A DNA stretch of 64,000 nucleotides from Rhizobiales bacterium dw_265 (GTDB lineage Bacteria > Pseudomonadota > Alphaproteobacteria > Micropepsales > Micropepsaceae), in NCBI GenBank assembly GCA_018449595.1, contig JAAVUU010000004.1, forward strand, positions 62,001-126,000, read 5' to 3'. Position 1 is the stretch's first letter. Each line of letters starts with the position of its first letter. The translations under genes were made by a program, and so were the position numbers. The notes beneath the pieces were generated by a model. That model worked only from the letters and a program-made list of their open reading frames with translations. It was not told the DNA's origin and made no database searches. Below are positions 49,113 through 57,295 of the stretch, in pieces.

Positions 49113-51178
49113 TGACGCGCATCGTCTTTGCCCCGGTGCTTCCCGTCAGCCTGCTGGCCGCCCTGGCCGCGGTGGCGCTGCTGATTATCGCCTACAGCTT
49201 TTATGTGCGGGCGCGCGGCGCCTGGGCGCGCGGGCTGGCCTTCGCGGTGCTGCTGTTCGCGCTGGCGGGGCCGCTGCTGGTGACGGAAAAGCACAGCCCC
49301 CTGCCCGATGTGGCGGTGATCGTCACCGACCGCTCGCAGAGCATGGCGCTGGGCAGGCGTACCCAGATGGCGGAAGCCGCCCGCGCCCAGGTGCGCCGCC
49401 TGCTGGCGCAGCAGCCGGGGCTGGTGGTGCGCGAGACTTCGGTCACCACCACCGCCACCGGCGAGAATAACGGCACCCAGGCCTTCGCGGCGCTGAACGC
49501 GGCTTTGGCCGATGTCGCGCCCAACCGGGTGGCGGGCGCCATAATGATCACCGACGGCCAGGTGCATGACGCACCCTCGCCCCAGACACTGTCCTTGCAT
49601 GCGCCGCTGCAGGTGCTGGTAGCGGGCGGGCGCGGCGAGCGCGACCGCAAGCTGACGGTCAAGACCGCCGCGCGCTTCGCCATTGTCGGCCAGGCCGCAA
49701 CCATGCGCCTGCGGGTGGACGACTTGGGCAATGAAAGCGGCGGCGAGACCAGCGCGGTGCTGGACATCCGCATTGACGGCAAGCCCTTCGGCTCGCGGCT
49801 GGTGCCGGTGGGCAAGGACACCGACATCAGGATTCCGGTGGCGCACGAAGGCGAAAACCTGGTGGAACTGTCCGCCGCGCCGGGCCCCGCCGAACTGACG
49901 CTGCAGAACAATCACGCGGTGGTGACCGTCTCGGGCGTGCGTGATCGATTGCGGGTGCTTTTGGTCTCGGGCGAGCCCCATGCCGGCGAACGGGTGTGGC
50001 GCAACCTGCTGAAGGCCGATCCCTCGGTGGACCTGATCCATTTCACCATCCTGCGCCCGCCGGACAAGCAGGATTCCACCCCGATCAACGAACTGTCGCT
50101 GATCGCCTTTCCCTATCGCGAACTGTTCCAGGAAAAGCTGGGTTCGTTCGATCTGGTGGTGTTCGACCGCTATCGCGAGCGGGGCATCCTGCCGCTGGCC
50201 TATTTCCAGAATATCGCCTCCTACGTCCAGGACGGCGGGGCGCTGCTGATCTCGTCGGGGCCGGAATTCGCCGGGCCCGAAAGCATCTATCGCACGCCCT
50301 TATCCCAAGTCTTGCCCGTGCAACCGACCGGGCAGGTGATCACCGGCCCGTTCAAGCCGGTGGTGACGCCGGACGGCCTGGCCCATCCGGTGACGCGCGA
50401 ACTGGCCGGTCGAAACCAGGACAAGATGCCGCCGGCCTGGGGCCGCTGGTTCCGCATCATCGGCGGCAACAAGGTGGCGGGGCAGAGCCTGATGGCGGAT
50501 GCCGCCGGGCGGCCGCTGCTGGTGCTGGACCGCGTCGGCAAGGGCCGGATCGCCGAGCTGATGAGCGACCAGACCTGGCTGTGGGCGCGCGGCTTCGAGG
50601 GCGGCGGGCCCCAAGCCGAACTGCTGCGCCGCCTGGCGCATTGGCTGATGAAGGAGCCGGAACTGGAGGCCGAGAGCCTGGCCGCCGACATAACCGGCAA
50701 CGAGCTGCGCATCACCCGGCGCACCATGGCGGCGCAGACCCCGCCGGTGACCCTGACCCTGCCGTCGGGAAAATCGGTGGTGCTGCCCCTGAGCCATGCC
50801 GAGCCCGGCGTCTGGCGCGCAACCGCCAAAGCCGACGAGATGGGGCTTTACCGCGCCAGCGACGGCATCCTGTCCACCGTCACCGCCGCCGGGCCGCTCA
50901 ATCCCAAGGAAGTGGCCGACATGCGCGCCACCGCCGAGGTGCTGGAGCCCGATGCGGCGGCGACCGGCGGCAGCGTCCACTGGCTGGAAGACGGCCTGCC
51001 GGACATCCGCCGCGTCGAACCCGGCGACAGCGCCAACGGCGACAAATGGATCGGGTTGCGCGCCAACGGCGCCTATCGCGCCACCGCGCTGGAACAGCAA
51101 AAGCTTCTGCCGCAATGGCTGGCGCTGCTCATTATCGTCGGCGCGCTGCTGCTGGCGTGGCGGCTGGAGGGGCGATAG
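49112..51178 (+). CDS. Membrane protein with vWA-like and glutamine-amidotransferase-like regions
   Basis: 688 residues, two helices at the N-terminus (LLAALAAVALLIIAYSFYV, FAVLLFALAGPLLV) and one at the C-terminus (ALLIIVGALLLAWRLEG). Residues 65-105 contain VAVIVTDRSQSMALG, a vWA-like MIDAS. The middle (residues ~270-420) has RVLLVSGEPHAGERVWRNLLKADPS and LISSGPEFAGPESIY, as in the class I amidotransferase-like part of such proteins. The unit MoxR-DUF58-BatA/DUF4159-this protein is a four-gene system of unknown role; the ATG overlaps the previous stop. Confidence 0.82.
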   Translation: MTRIVFAPVLPVSLLAALAAVALLIIAYSFYVRARGAWARGLAFAVLLFALAGPLLVTEKHSPLPDVAVIVTDRSQSMALGRRTQMAEAARAQVRRLLAQQPGLVVRETSVTTTATGENNGTQAFAALNAALADVAPNRVAGAIMITDGQVHDAPSPQTLSLHAPLQVLVAGGRGERDRKLTVKTAARFAIVGQAATMRLRVDDLGNESGGETSAVLDIRIDGKPFGSRLVPVGKDTDIRIPVAHEGENLVELSAAPGPAELTLQNNHAVVTVSGVRDRLRVLLVSGEPHAGERVWRNLLKADPSVDLIHFTILRPPDKQDSTPINELSLIAFPYRELFQEKLGSFDLVVFDRYRERGILPLAYFQNIASYVQDGGALLISSGPEFAGPESIYRTPLSQVLPVQPTGQVITGPFKPVVTPDGLAHPVTRELAGRNQDKMPPAWGRWFRIIGGNKVAGQSLMADAAGRPLLVLDRVGKGRIAELMSDQTWLWARGFEGGGPQAELLRRLAHWLMKEPELEAESLAADITGNELRITRRTMAAQTPPVTLTLPSGKSVVLPLSHAEPGVWRATAKADEMGLYRASDGILSTVTAAGPLNPKEVADMRATAEVLEPDAAATGGSVHWLEDGLPDIRRVEPGDSANGDKWIGLRANGAYRATALEQQKLLPQWLALLIIVGALLLAWRLEGR

Positions 51179-51190
51179 CCCCCCTGTGGT

Positions 51191-52069
51191 TTAAATCAAG
51201 TTCGCCTTGTACAACGCGCCCAGGTTCGACCACGCCCGTTCGGCCTCGGCCTGGTTGTAGACAGCGCCGCCCGGCACGCACCAGCCATGGTTGGCGGCAT
51301 AGACCTCCACCGTCGCCGTCTTGCCTGCCGCCGCGAAGGCGGCCTTGAGGTCATCCTTCACCTTGGGATTGCTGGCATCGTCATTCTGCGCCTGGCAGAC
51401 CAGATAGGCGGCGTTGGTCTTGGCGATCAGCAGATGCGGGCTGTCGGGCTTATCGGTGACCAGCCCGTTGCCGCCGTGGAAGCTGCCGACACCGCCAATG
51501 CGGCCCGCGACAGCGGCCGCACTACGAAAAGCCAGCGCCCCGCCCATGCAATAGCCCTGCACCCCGGCCTTCTTGCCCTTGTCCGTCACAGCTTGAACAT
51601 CGAGGAACGCCAGATAGGCCGCCGCGTCACGGTCGATGCCGTCATTGGTCATGGCGGCGCGATAGCCGGTCAGCCGGGCGCGCGCCTCGGGATTGCTGAA
51701 ATCGAAATTGTCGCCGATCACCGGCGCATGGGCGCTGCGGTAGAAGGGATTGACCACCAGCACCGTGTAACCCTGCGAGGCGAGACGTGCGCCCATGTCG
51801 CGGAAGGCCGGCCGAAGACCCATGATGTCGGGCCAGATCAGCACCGCCGGCCACTTCTCTTTTGAAGAGGGGCCCTTCGAATTGGGATGGAACAGCACCG
51901 CGTCGCAGGCGCCGTCGGGCGTCTTGACCGTGACCTCGGTGGAAGCGGCGTTGGACTGCGCCAGGGCGCTGCCCGCCGTGCCGGCGGCGGCGGCGGTCAT
52001 CAGGCCGAAGCGGCGGCGCGACAGGCGGGAATCGGAAACCAGGCCCGGATGGATGAATTCATCGCACAT
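51191..52069 (-). CDS. Secreted dienelactone hydrolase-family protein
   Basis: 292 residues. A twin-arginine signal SRRRFGLMTAAAAGTAGSALAQ (split by pattern) is at residues 17-38, so it is exported folded. The alpha/beta-hydrolase nucleophile is Cys in GVQGYCMGGALAF, with the His in YAANHGWCVPG; Asp is likely in the strand before it (CQAQNDDASN). It is convergent with the BatA-like cluster. Substrate unknown. Confidence 0.88.
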   Translation of the reverse strand: MCDEFIHPGLVSDSRLSRRRFGLMTAAAAGTAGSALAQSNAASTEVTVKTPDGACDAVLFHPNSKGPSSKEKWPAVLIWPDIMGLRPAFRDMGARLASQGYTVLVVNPFYRSAHAPVIGDNFDFSNPEARARLTGYRAAMTNDGIDRDAAAYLAFLDVQAVTDKGKKAGVQGYCMGGALAFRSAAAVAGRIGGVGSFHGGNGLVTDKPDSPHLLIAKTNAAYLVCQAQNDDASNPKVKDDLKAAFAAAGKTATVEVYAANHGWCVPGGAVYNQAEAERAWSNLGALYKANLI

Positions 52070-52182
52070 GAAATCGCTCCCTTTGTTCCGCGCTTGTTGG
52101 CGGTTTGGGAAGCAAAACAGAAAATGGCCGATGTGAGGAGTCTAGGGTTCGGACTCAATTGCCGGCAGCTAAATCACAACTT

Positions 52183-52217
52183 GTCATGGCCCGCCGGAGA
52201 GCGGGCCACCCAGTTGG
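52183..52217. repeat. Dispersed palindromic repeat, copy D
   Basis: GTCATGGCCCGCCGGAGAGC (52183-52202) and GGGCCACCCAGTTGG complete the element; inner arms TGGCCCGC / GCGGGCCA surround CGGAGA. Orientation matches copy A and is opposite to C and E. Confidence 0.8.
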
Positions 52218-52247
52218 TGCGCCTACGATGTCGGCATGGGAGTCTGC

Positions 52248-52289
52248 GTCACCTGGGTGGCCCGGTTTCCCGGGCCATGACAGTTTTAT
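52248..52289. repeat. Dispersed palindromic repeat, copy E
   Basis: GTCACCTGGGTGGCCCGG, TTTC and CCGGGCCATGACAGTTTTAT make a tight hairpin. It is 30 bases from copy D in the opposite orientation and 25 bases from the GNAT gene's stop. Best-conserved copy, with the same AGTTTTAT tail as copy C. Confidence 0.85.
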
Positions 52290-52314
52290 TTTGAATTTCA
52301 ATTGCGTACAGACC

Positions 52315-52875
52315 TTAGCCGACGGCGGCGCCCACCGCCGTCACGGGATGGTCGATCTTCGCCCGGCGAATCTGGCCCGACAGGGTCAGCATCTCGCCGC
52401 CCTTAAGCGACAGGCCCAGGATGCGGTTCTGGTCCACCGGGCCGGGAAACTTCACCCGCCCCGGCGGCAGGCGCGAAAAGCCCACCCGGGTATAGTAAGG
52501 CTCGTCGCCCACCAGCAGGACACCGCGCCACGGCCCCCGCCGCGCCGCTTCGATGCCCGCCAGCATCAGGGCGATGCCGATGCCCCGGCCGCGCTGGCCG
52601 GTCTGCACCGCCAGGGGGCCCAGCAGCAATTCCTCATGGCCGCCGACACTGATGGGCCAGAAGCGCACCGAGCCACGCAACAGGCCGTCCTCGATGGCGA
52701 CAAAGCTGAGTTCTGCCACCGGGTCCACGCCCTCGCGCAGGCGATAGGCGGATTTGGCGAAACGGCCGGGGCCGAAGCTTTCGGCGTTCAGGGTTTCGAC
52801 ACTGGGAAAATCGTCCGGCGCTTCCAGGCGGACCTGCCAGGACGGGCTTTCTGCGACGATCACGGGCGCGTTCAT
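52315..52875 (-). CDS. GNAT-family N-acetyltransferase
   Basis: 186 residues from ATG 52875, AAAGG just upstream (an in-frame start ten codons earlier lacks one). The acetyl-CoA site is LGPLAVQTGQRGRGIGIALM, with YYTRVGFSRLPPG at the end. Substrate not evident. Repeat copies D and E lie downstream. Confidence 0.9.
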   Translation of the reverse strand: MNAPVIVAESPSWQVRLEAPDDFPSVETLNAESFGPGRFAKSAYRLREGVDPVAELSFVAIEDGLLRGSVRFWPISVGGHEELLLGPLAVQTGQRGRGIGIALMLAGIEAARRGPWRGVLLVGDEPYYTRVGFSRLPPGRVKFPGPVDQNRILGLSLKGGEMLTLSGQIRRAKIDHPVTAVGAAVG

Positions 52876-52914
52876 AAGCCTTTCCGCTAACGGCCAAAGC
52901 GGCAAAAGGCAAGC

Positions 52915-53331
52915 CTACCAGTAGGGCGACAGGGGCGCGCCGCACAGCTCCCGCAGCCGCGCCAGGGTCGCCTGTGTGGTATCGGGCGGCGGGCTGGCCG
53001 GATCGGCAAAGCAGATCTCCCGGATTTCCAGGCTGGGGCGGAAGGCGATGGCGCCGCCGGTGACGCGGTAAAACGCCACCACATTGGTCGCCCATCCCGC
53101 CTTGCGGCTGTAAAGGCCGAAAAATTCCGCCGTCCCGCCCGTCAGACCCACTTCCTCGCCCAGTTCCCGCAGGATCGCGGCCTGGGGCGGCTCACCCCGG
53201 TCCACCCCGCCGCCGGGCAGCTGCCAGCCCGGCATGTAACTGTGACGGACCAAAAGCACCTGTCCGTTCCGGTCCAGCACCGCGCCGCTCACGCCAAAGG
53301 CGGTGGGCGACCACAACGCCTTGGCTGTCAT
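52915..53331 (-). CDS. Nudix hydrolase, ADP-ribose-type
   Basis: 138 residues. The Nudix box GGGVDRGEPPQAAILRELGEEVGL (residues ~40-63, G-x5-E-x7-REUxEExGU) is complete, and the N-terminal LDRNGQVLLVRHSYMPGWQLP fits. Start ATG 53331 is chosen; a TTG at 53349 is possible. No good ribosome site is seen for either. Substrate not evident. It lies 40 bases upstream of the GNAT gene in the same direction. Confidence 0.9.
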   Translation of the reverse strand: MTAKALWSPTAFGVSGAVLDRNGQVLLVRHSYMPGWQLPGGGVDRGEPPQAAILRELGEEVGLTGGTAEFFGLYSRKAGWATNVVAFYRVTGGAIAFRPSLEIREICFADPASPPPDTTQATLARLRELCGAPLSPYW

Positions 53332-53485
53332 GAAAAGGGAATAGAACAAGCTCTTGCGGCCTTTCGCCGGTTACACCGGCGTAACGGTTCAATAACCACG
53401 TCAGTGTAACCTGCGGTGGAACATTTGGCATGCGGGACGAAAAGCCGGGCGCGCAGGCGTGTGGCAGCGTGGGGCGTAACAGGGC

Positions 53486-53998
53486 ATGTCCGGGGCCGGT
53501 TTTGAAAGGCTGAAGACGCTCATTGTCGAGGACAATGCGCATATGCGGTCGCTGCTGCGCGCGCTGCTGAATTCCGTCGGCATCAAGGACATCGCCGAAG
53601 CCGCCCATGGCCAGGCCGCGATCGGCATCCTGCGCGAGCGCAAGCCCGACCTGGTGCTGAGCGACCTGGCGATGAAGCCGATGGACGGCATCGAATTCAC
53701 CCGTCATATCCGAACCCATGAAAGCAGCCCCAATCCCTTTGTGCCGATCATCATGATCACCGGCCATACCGAGAAACACCGGGTGGAGGCGGCGCGCGAC
53801 GCCGGGGTCACCGAATTCCTGGCCAAGCCGATCACCGCCCACAACCTGTTTTCCCGCATCGCGGAGATCGTGGAACGGCCCCGCGGCTTCGTGCGCTGCC
53901 CGAGCTATTTCGGCCCCGACCGCCGCCGCCGTCAGATCGACAATTATGCCGGCCCGTGGCGGCGCCATGACGATTACCAGGACATGCAGGTACGCTGA
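53486..53998 (+). CDS. CheY-like response regulator (receiver domain plus short tail)
   Basis: 170 residues. Receiver domain: acidic pair Glu15-Asp16, phosphoacceptor Asp60 (LVLSDLAMKP), Thr92 (MITG) and Lys114 (LAKPIT). After ~residue 128 there is a 40-residue Arg/Tyr-rich tail (CPSYFGPDRRRRQIDNY) with no output domain. Its stop overlaps the next gene's ATG. A phosphorelay with the Hpt-like neighbour and a link to motility through motA next door are inferred. Confidence 0.9.
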   Translation: MSGAGFERLKTLIVEDNAHMRSLLRALLNSVGIKDIAEAAHGQAAIGILRERKPDLVLSDLAMKPMDGIEFTRHIRTHESSPNPFVPIIMITGHTEKHRVEAARDAGVTEFLAKPITAHNLFSRIAEIVERPRGFVRCPSYFGPDRRRRQIDNYAGPWRRHDDYQDMQVR

Positions 53999-54486
53999 TG
54001 ACCAAGCCCGAAAAACAGCAGGCCCAGTTCATTTCGCCGGAGTCCTATCCGCAGATGATGAGCAAGCAGAACGCCGCGCTGGCGCTCAGAACCCTGCGCT
54101 CCTCCCGGACCATGGACAAGGCGCAGGTGGCGATGGAACAGGCGGTGCCGCCGCTGAAGGCCGCCATCCTGCAATATGTCGCCGAACTGGATGCGGGCGC
54201 CCGCGACATGGCGGTGGTGTTCGACAAGATCCACGAGATCCGCGGCTTTGCCGAGAATGCCGGCATGCTCTCGACCGGGCGCATCGCCGAGGTCCTGTGC
54301 CACTACATGGACGACATGGACCGCCTGGGCCTGCCCGCCGACGCCGCCATCGTGGCGCTGCATGTCAGCGCCATTTCCCGCGCCGCCGCGGCCGAGGAAG
54401 ACGATGTGCGCATGGGCGAAATCGTCGCCGCCGAACTGGCCGCCCTGGTGACCCGCAAGCTGCTGGAAGCCCAATCTTCGGCTTGA
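53998..54486 (+). CDS. Hypothetical helical protein with an Hpt-like segment
   Basis: 162 residues, all-helical. Residues 76-97 (FDKIHEIRGFAENAGMLSTGRI) recall the histidine-containing phosphotransfer helix (H-x-LKG-xx-xNxG), with His79 as the candidate phosphorylation site followed by RGFAENAGM. It starts at the last base of the CheY-like gene (TGATG). Together they would pass phosphate from a kinase that is not in this window. A CheZ-like or anti-receiver role is the alternative. Confidence 0.6.
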   Translation: MTKPEKQQAQFISPESYPQMMSKQNAALALRTLRSSRTMDKAQVAMEQAVPPLKAAILQYVAELDAGARDMAVVFDKIHEIRGFAENAGMLSTGRIAEVLCHYMDDMDRLGLPADAAIVALHVSAISRAAAAEEDDVRMGEIVAAELAALVTRKLLEAQSSA

Positions 54487-54501
54487 GTTTTGGGCAGGAG
54501 C

Positions 54502-54516
54502 TTAAGGCACGTTAAC
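54502..54516. promoter_or_regulatory. CtrA-like half-sites upstream of motA
   Basis: TTAA-N6-TTAAC, one base short of the canonical TTAA-N7-TTAAC CtrA box, lies 91 bases before motA. Further TTAA half-sites are at 54555 and 54569. Confidence 0.4.
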
Positions 54517-54606
54517 CTCCGGCGTCCGCATCCGGGACGGCGGTTCACGCCTCCTTAAGCGGTCGCCGTTAATGATGACCGGGATATTCACCGGGTTTCC
54601 CAGTCC

Positions 54607-55479
54607 ATGCTTCAAATCGGCGGCATCGTTGTTCTGTTTGCCTGTGTGTTCGGCGGCTATCTGATGACCGGCGGCTCGCTGGGGGTGGTGATCGAAGCGG
54701 CGCCGCACGAAATGCTGACCATCTTCGGCGCCGCCCTCGCCGCCATGCTGATCGCGGGCTCGATCTACAACGTCAAGAAAATCTTCGGCGGCCTGGGCCA
54801 GGTGATCTCCGGCCCGCGCTGGAAGCCCAAGGACTATAACGACCTGCTCTGCCTGCTGTTCCTGCTGACCAAGACGATGAAGTCCAAGGGCTTGATCGCG
54901 CTGGAAGCCCATATTGAAAAGCCCGATGACTCCTCGATCTTCAAGCGCTTTCCCAAGATCTGCAAAGACCATTTCGCGCTGGATTTCATCTGCGACACCC
55001 TGCGGATGATGACCATGAGCCTGGAAGACCCGCACCAGGTCGAAACCGCGATGGAAAAGCAGCTGGAAAAGCATCACCACGAAGCTTTGGTCGGCGCCAA
55101 TGCGTTGAGCGCCATGGCCGACGGCCTGCCCGCGCTGGGCATCGTCGCCGCCGTCTTGGGCGTCATCAAGACCATGGGCGCGATCAGCGAGCCGCCGGAG
55201 GTGCTGGGCGGCATGATCGGCTCGGCGCTGGTCGGCACATTTCTGGGCGTGTTCCTGGCCTATGGCATCGTCGGCCCGATGGGCGTGCGGCTGAAGGCGG
55301 TGATCGACGAGGATGCGTTGTTCTATCACGTCATCCGCGACATCCTGGTGGCGCATCTGCACGGCAATGCGGCGCAGGTGTCGGTGGAGATCGGCCGCGG
55401 CAGCGTGCCGTCCGAATACCAGCCCAGCTTCCAGGAAATGGAAGCCTCGCTGAATTCGATCCCGCCCGAAGGCGCGTAG
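54607..55479 (+). CDS. motA: Flagellar motor stator protein MotA
   Basis: 290 residues. Four membrane helices: two near the N-terminus (IGGIVVLFACVFGGYLMTGG, ~residues 4-23, and 35-52) and two after a cytoplasmic loop (LPALGIVAAVLGVIKTMG and ~205-225). The proton-path proline region is GLPALG. The start ATG 54607 is coded in CAGTCCATG. MotB is not adjacent, which is uncommon outside alphaproteobacteria but normal in Caulobacter-like species. The stop lies inside a repeated sequence (55474). Confidence 0.94.
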   Translation: MLQIGGIVVLFACVFGGYLMTGGSLGVVIEAAPHEMLTIFGAALAAMLIAGSIYNVKKIFGGLGQVISGPRWKPKDYNDLLCLLFLLTKTMKSKGLIALEAHIEKPDDSSIFKRFPKICKDHFALDFICDTLRMMTMSLEDPHQVETAMEKQLEKHHHEALVGANALSAMADGLPALGIVAAVLGVIKTMGAISEPPEVLGGMIGSALVGTFLGVFLAYGIVGPMGVRLKAVIDEDALFYHVIRDILVAHLHGNAAQVSVEIGRGSVPSEYQPSFQEMEASLNSIPPEGA

Positions 55480-55559
55480 GCGAGAGCCGGAGCGACCACT
55501 AAAAAGAGCGTAGGCGAGGTCGGTAGCGACAGCGTACCGACGAGCGACCAACAAAAAGA
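55474..55559. repeat. Imperfect tandem duplication overlapping the motA stop
   Basis: Two units start with GCGTAGGCGAG and end with a run of five A followed by GA (55474-55507, 55508-55559). The second is longer by an inserted hairpin GTCGGTA-N9-TACCGAC. The first unit covers the motA stop codon TAG at 55477-55479. Confidence 0.7.
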
Positions 55560-55573
55560 GCCTGACGCTTTCC

Positions 55574-55804
55574 TTAGCGGTACTTTTCCCAGCGCTTCTT
55601 GTAGGCGTCCTGCGGCTCCCAGCGCTCCTTGTAGGAGAGCTGCGCCTCGGACAGCGAAACAAAGAACATTGCCAGCACACCCGCGAACACGCCCAAGGGC
55701 ACGGCGTAATAGACCTCGATATCGGTGCCGAAGGCCACGATCCCGGTCACGATGACGCCCGTGAGCTGCGCCACGCTCCGTGGAAGAGGAAATCCGCCCC
55801 GCAT
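55574..55804 (-). CDS. Small membrane protein preceded by a CtrA box
   Basis: 76 residues from ATG 55804: two predicted helices (VAQLTGVIVTGIVAFG and YAVPLGVFAGVLAMFFVSL, residues ~10-54) and a charged tail with a doubled motif YKERWEPQDAYKKRWEKY. No named family. A full CtrA box (TTAA-N7-TTAAC, 55849-55864) and two extra half-sites lie just upstream, so cell-cycle or motility control is likely. It sits between motA and ilvA. Confidence 0.6.
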   Translation of the reverse strand: MRGGFPLPRSVAQLTGVIVTGIVAFGTDIEVYYAVPLGVFAGVLAMFFVSLSEAQLSYKERWEPQDAYKKRWEKYR

Positions 55805-55848
55805 GACGCGAGTGTTAGGAAGAGGGTGTCCCAAAGTGAAACAGAGCC

Positions 55849-55864
55849 TTAATAGAAGGTTAAC
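55849..55864. promoter_or_regulatory. CtrA box, full site
   Basis: TTAA-TAGAAGG-TTAAC matches the canonical TTAA-N7-TTAAC exactly. Further TTAA half-sites at 55875-55878 and 55882-55885 extend the cluster. It stands 45 bases before the small membrane-protein gene, in the ilvA-gene gap. Confidence 0.65.
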
Positions 55865-55897
55865 CGCGACGACGTTAACCCTTAAGGCGGGCCCGCG

Positions 55898-57106
55898 CTA
55901 GATCTGACGAAATCCCTGGGCGGCCAGCCGGTCGCGGATTTCCTGGGCATGCTCGGCGTCGCGCGCCTCCACCACCAGGCCCAGGGTGGTGGATTTGGCC
56001 GGCGTGCCCACCATCATGCGGTGATGGTTGACCTCCAGCACGTTGCCGCCGGCATCGGCGATGATGCGGGCGATGTCGGCCAACTGGCCGGGGCGGTCCT
56101 CCACCTGCAGTTCCAGCGCGATGATGCGGCCCTCGCGCGTCAGTTCGCGCAGGATCAGGTTGGATAGCAGCCGCATGTCGATATTGCCGCCCGACATCAC
56201 GATGCCGACATGGCGATCCTTGAAGCGCGCCGTGTTGGCCAGCAGCGCCGCGAAGCTGGCGGCGGCGGCGCCCTCGATCACCGTCTTCTCGATTTCCAGA
56301 ATGTCGGCCAGGGCATGTTCGATCTCGTCCTCGCGCACCACGAAGATGTCGTTGACCAGCGCCTTGACGATCTGGCGGGTGAGCAGGCCGGGCTGCTTGA
56401 CCGCGATGCCTTCGGCGATGGTGGAAAAGGACGGCGTGGCGGGCGGCGTCAGGCCCTTCATCAGGTCGTGCATCGCCGGATAGAGTTCGGTCTGGGCGCC
56501 GTAGATTTCAATTTCCGGCTTCATGCCCTTTGCCGCTATGGCGCAGCCCGAGATCAGCCCGCCGCCGCCCACCGGCACGATCATGGCGTCAAGCTGCGGC
56601 ACGTCTTCCAGCATCTCCAGCGCCAGGGTGCCCTGGCCCGCGATCACCAGCGGATCGTCATAGGGATGAATGAAAGTCAGGCCCTGCTCGGCGGCGATGC
56701 GGCGGGCCTCGGCATCGGCCTCCATCAGGGTCTGGCCGTGTAGGATCACCGTCGCGCCGAAATCGCGGGTGTGCTTGACCTTGTTGAAGGGGGTGGTCAG
56801 CGGCATGACGATGGTCGCCGGGATGCCCAACCGCCCGGCATGATAGGCGACGCCCTGGGCATGATTGCCGGCGCTCATCGCCGCCACGCCGCGGCGCTTT
56901 TCGTCTTCGCCCAGCGCCAGGATGCGGTTCAGCGCCCCGCGCTCCTTGAAGCTGGCGGTGAACTGGCGGTTCTCGAATTTCAGCCACACATCGCAGCCGG
57001 CAATGCCCGACAGGGTGCGCGAGTGGCGGATGGGCGTGCGCACCAGCGCGGGCGTGATCGCCGCCTGGGCGCGTTTTATGTCGGCGAAGGTGGGTGCGGC
57101 GGTCAC
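55898..57106 (-). CDS. ilvA: Threonine dehydratase, biosynthetic/catabolic type
   Basis: PLP-dependent deamination of threonine to 2-oxobutanoate. From GTG 57106 (AGGAAA seven bases upstream) it is 402 residues: PLP lysine in FTASFKERGALN (residue ~53), the GGGGLI phosphate cup, and a C-terminal ACT domain (IALELQVEDRPGQLADIARIIADAGG). A longer frame enters the tRNA and is rejected. Single ACT domain, so the shorter regulatory form. Confidence 0.93.
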   Translation of the reverse strand: MTAAPTFADIKRAQAAITPALVRTPIRHSRTLSGIAGCDVWLKFENRQFTASFKERGALNRILALGEDEKRRGVAAMSAGNHAQGVAYHAGRLGIPATIVMPLTTPFNKVKHTRDFGATVILHGQTLMEADAEARRIAAEQGLTFIHPYDDPLVIAGQGTLALEMLEDVPQLDAMIVPVGGGGLISGCAIAAKGMKPEIEIYGAQTELYPAMHDLMKGLTPPATPSFSTIAEGIAVKQPGLLTRQIVKALVNDIFVVREDEIEHALADILEIEKTVIEGAAAASFAALLANTARFKDRHVGIVMSGGNIDMRLLSNLILRELTREGRIIALELQVEDRPGQLADIARIIADAGGNVLEVNHHRMMVGTPAKSTTLGLVVEARDAEHAQEIRDRLAAQGFRQI

Positions 57107-57132
57107 GCGGGATTTCCTGAAGAACCGGCCGG

Positions 57133-57204
57133 TAGCAGCGGCAGGATTTGAACCTGCGACCAAAGGATTATGATTCCCCTACTCTACCACTGAGCTACGC
57201 TGCC
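57133..57204 (-). tRNA. tRNA-Met (CAT), elongator type
   Basis: The minus strand folds as GGCAGCG acceptor, TA, GCTC/GAGT D arm, GGGGA stem, ATCATAA loop (anticodon CAT), TCCTT stem, GGTC variable loop, T arm GCAGG/CCTGC, then CGCTGCT and A73. The loop GGAATCATAATCC is typical of alphaproteobacterial elongator Met tRNA. Bases after A73 read CCG, so the terminal CCA is not fully encoded and must be added. It lies just upstream of ilvA. Confidence 0.93.
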
Positions 57205-57295
57205 AAGCCGGGACGGACCGCACCCGGTCCGGGCGGGCGGTTTAAGCGGGGCACCCTAACCTGTCAAGATAAGCCCGAAAACAGCCGGATCGCGC

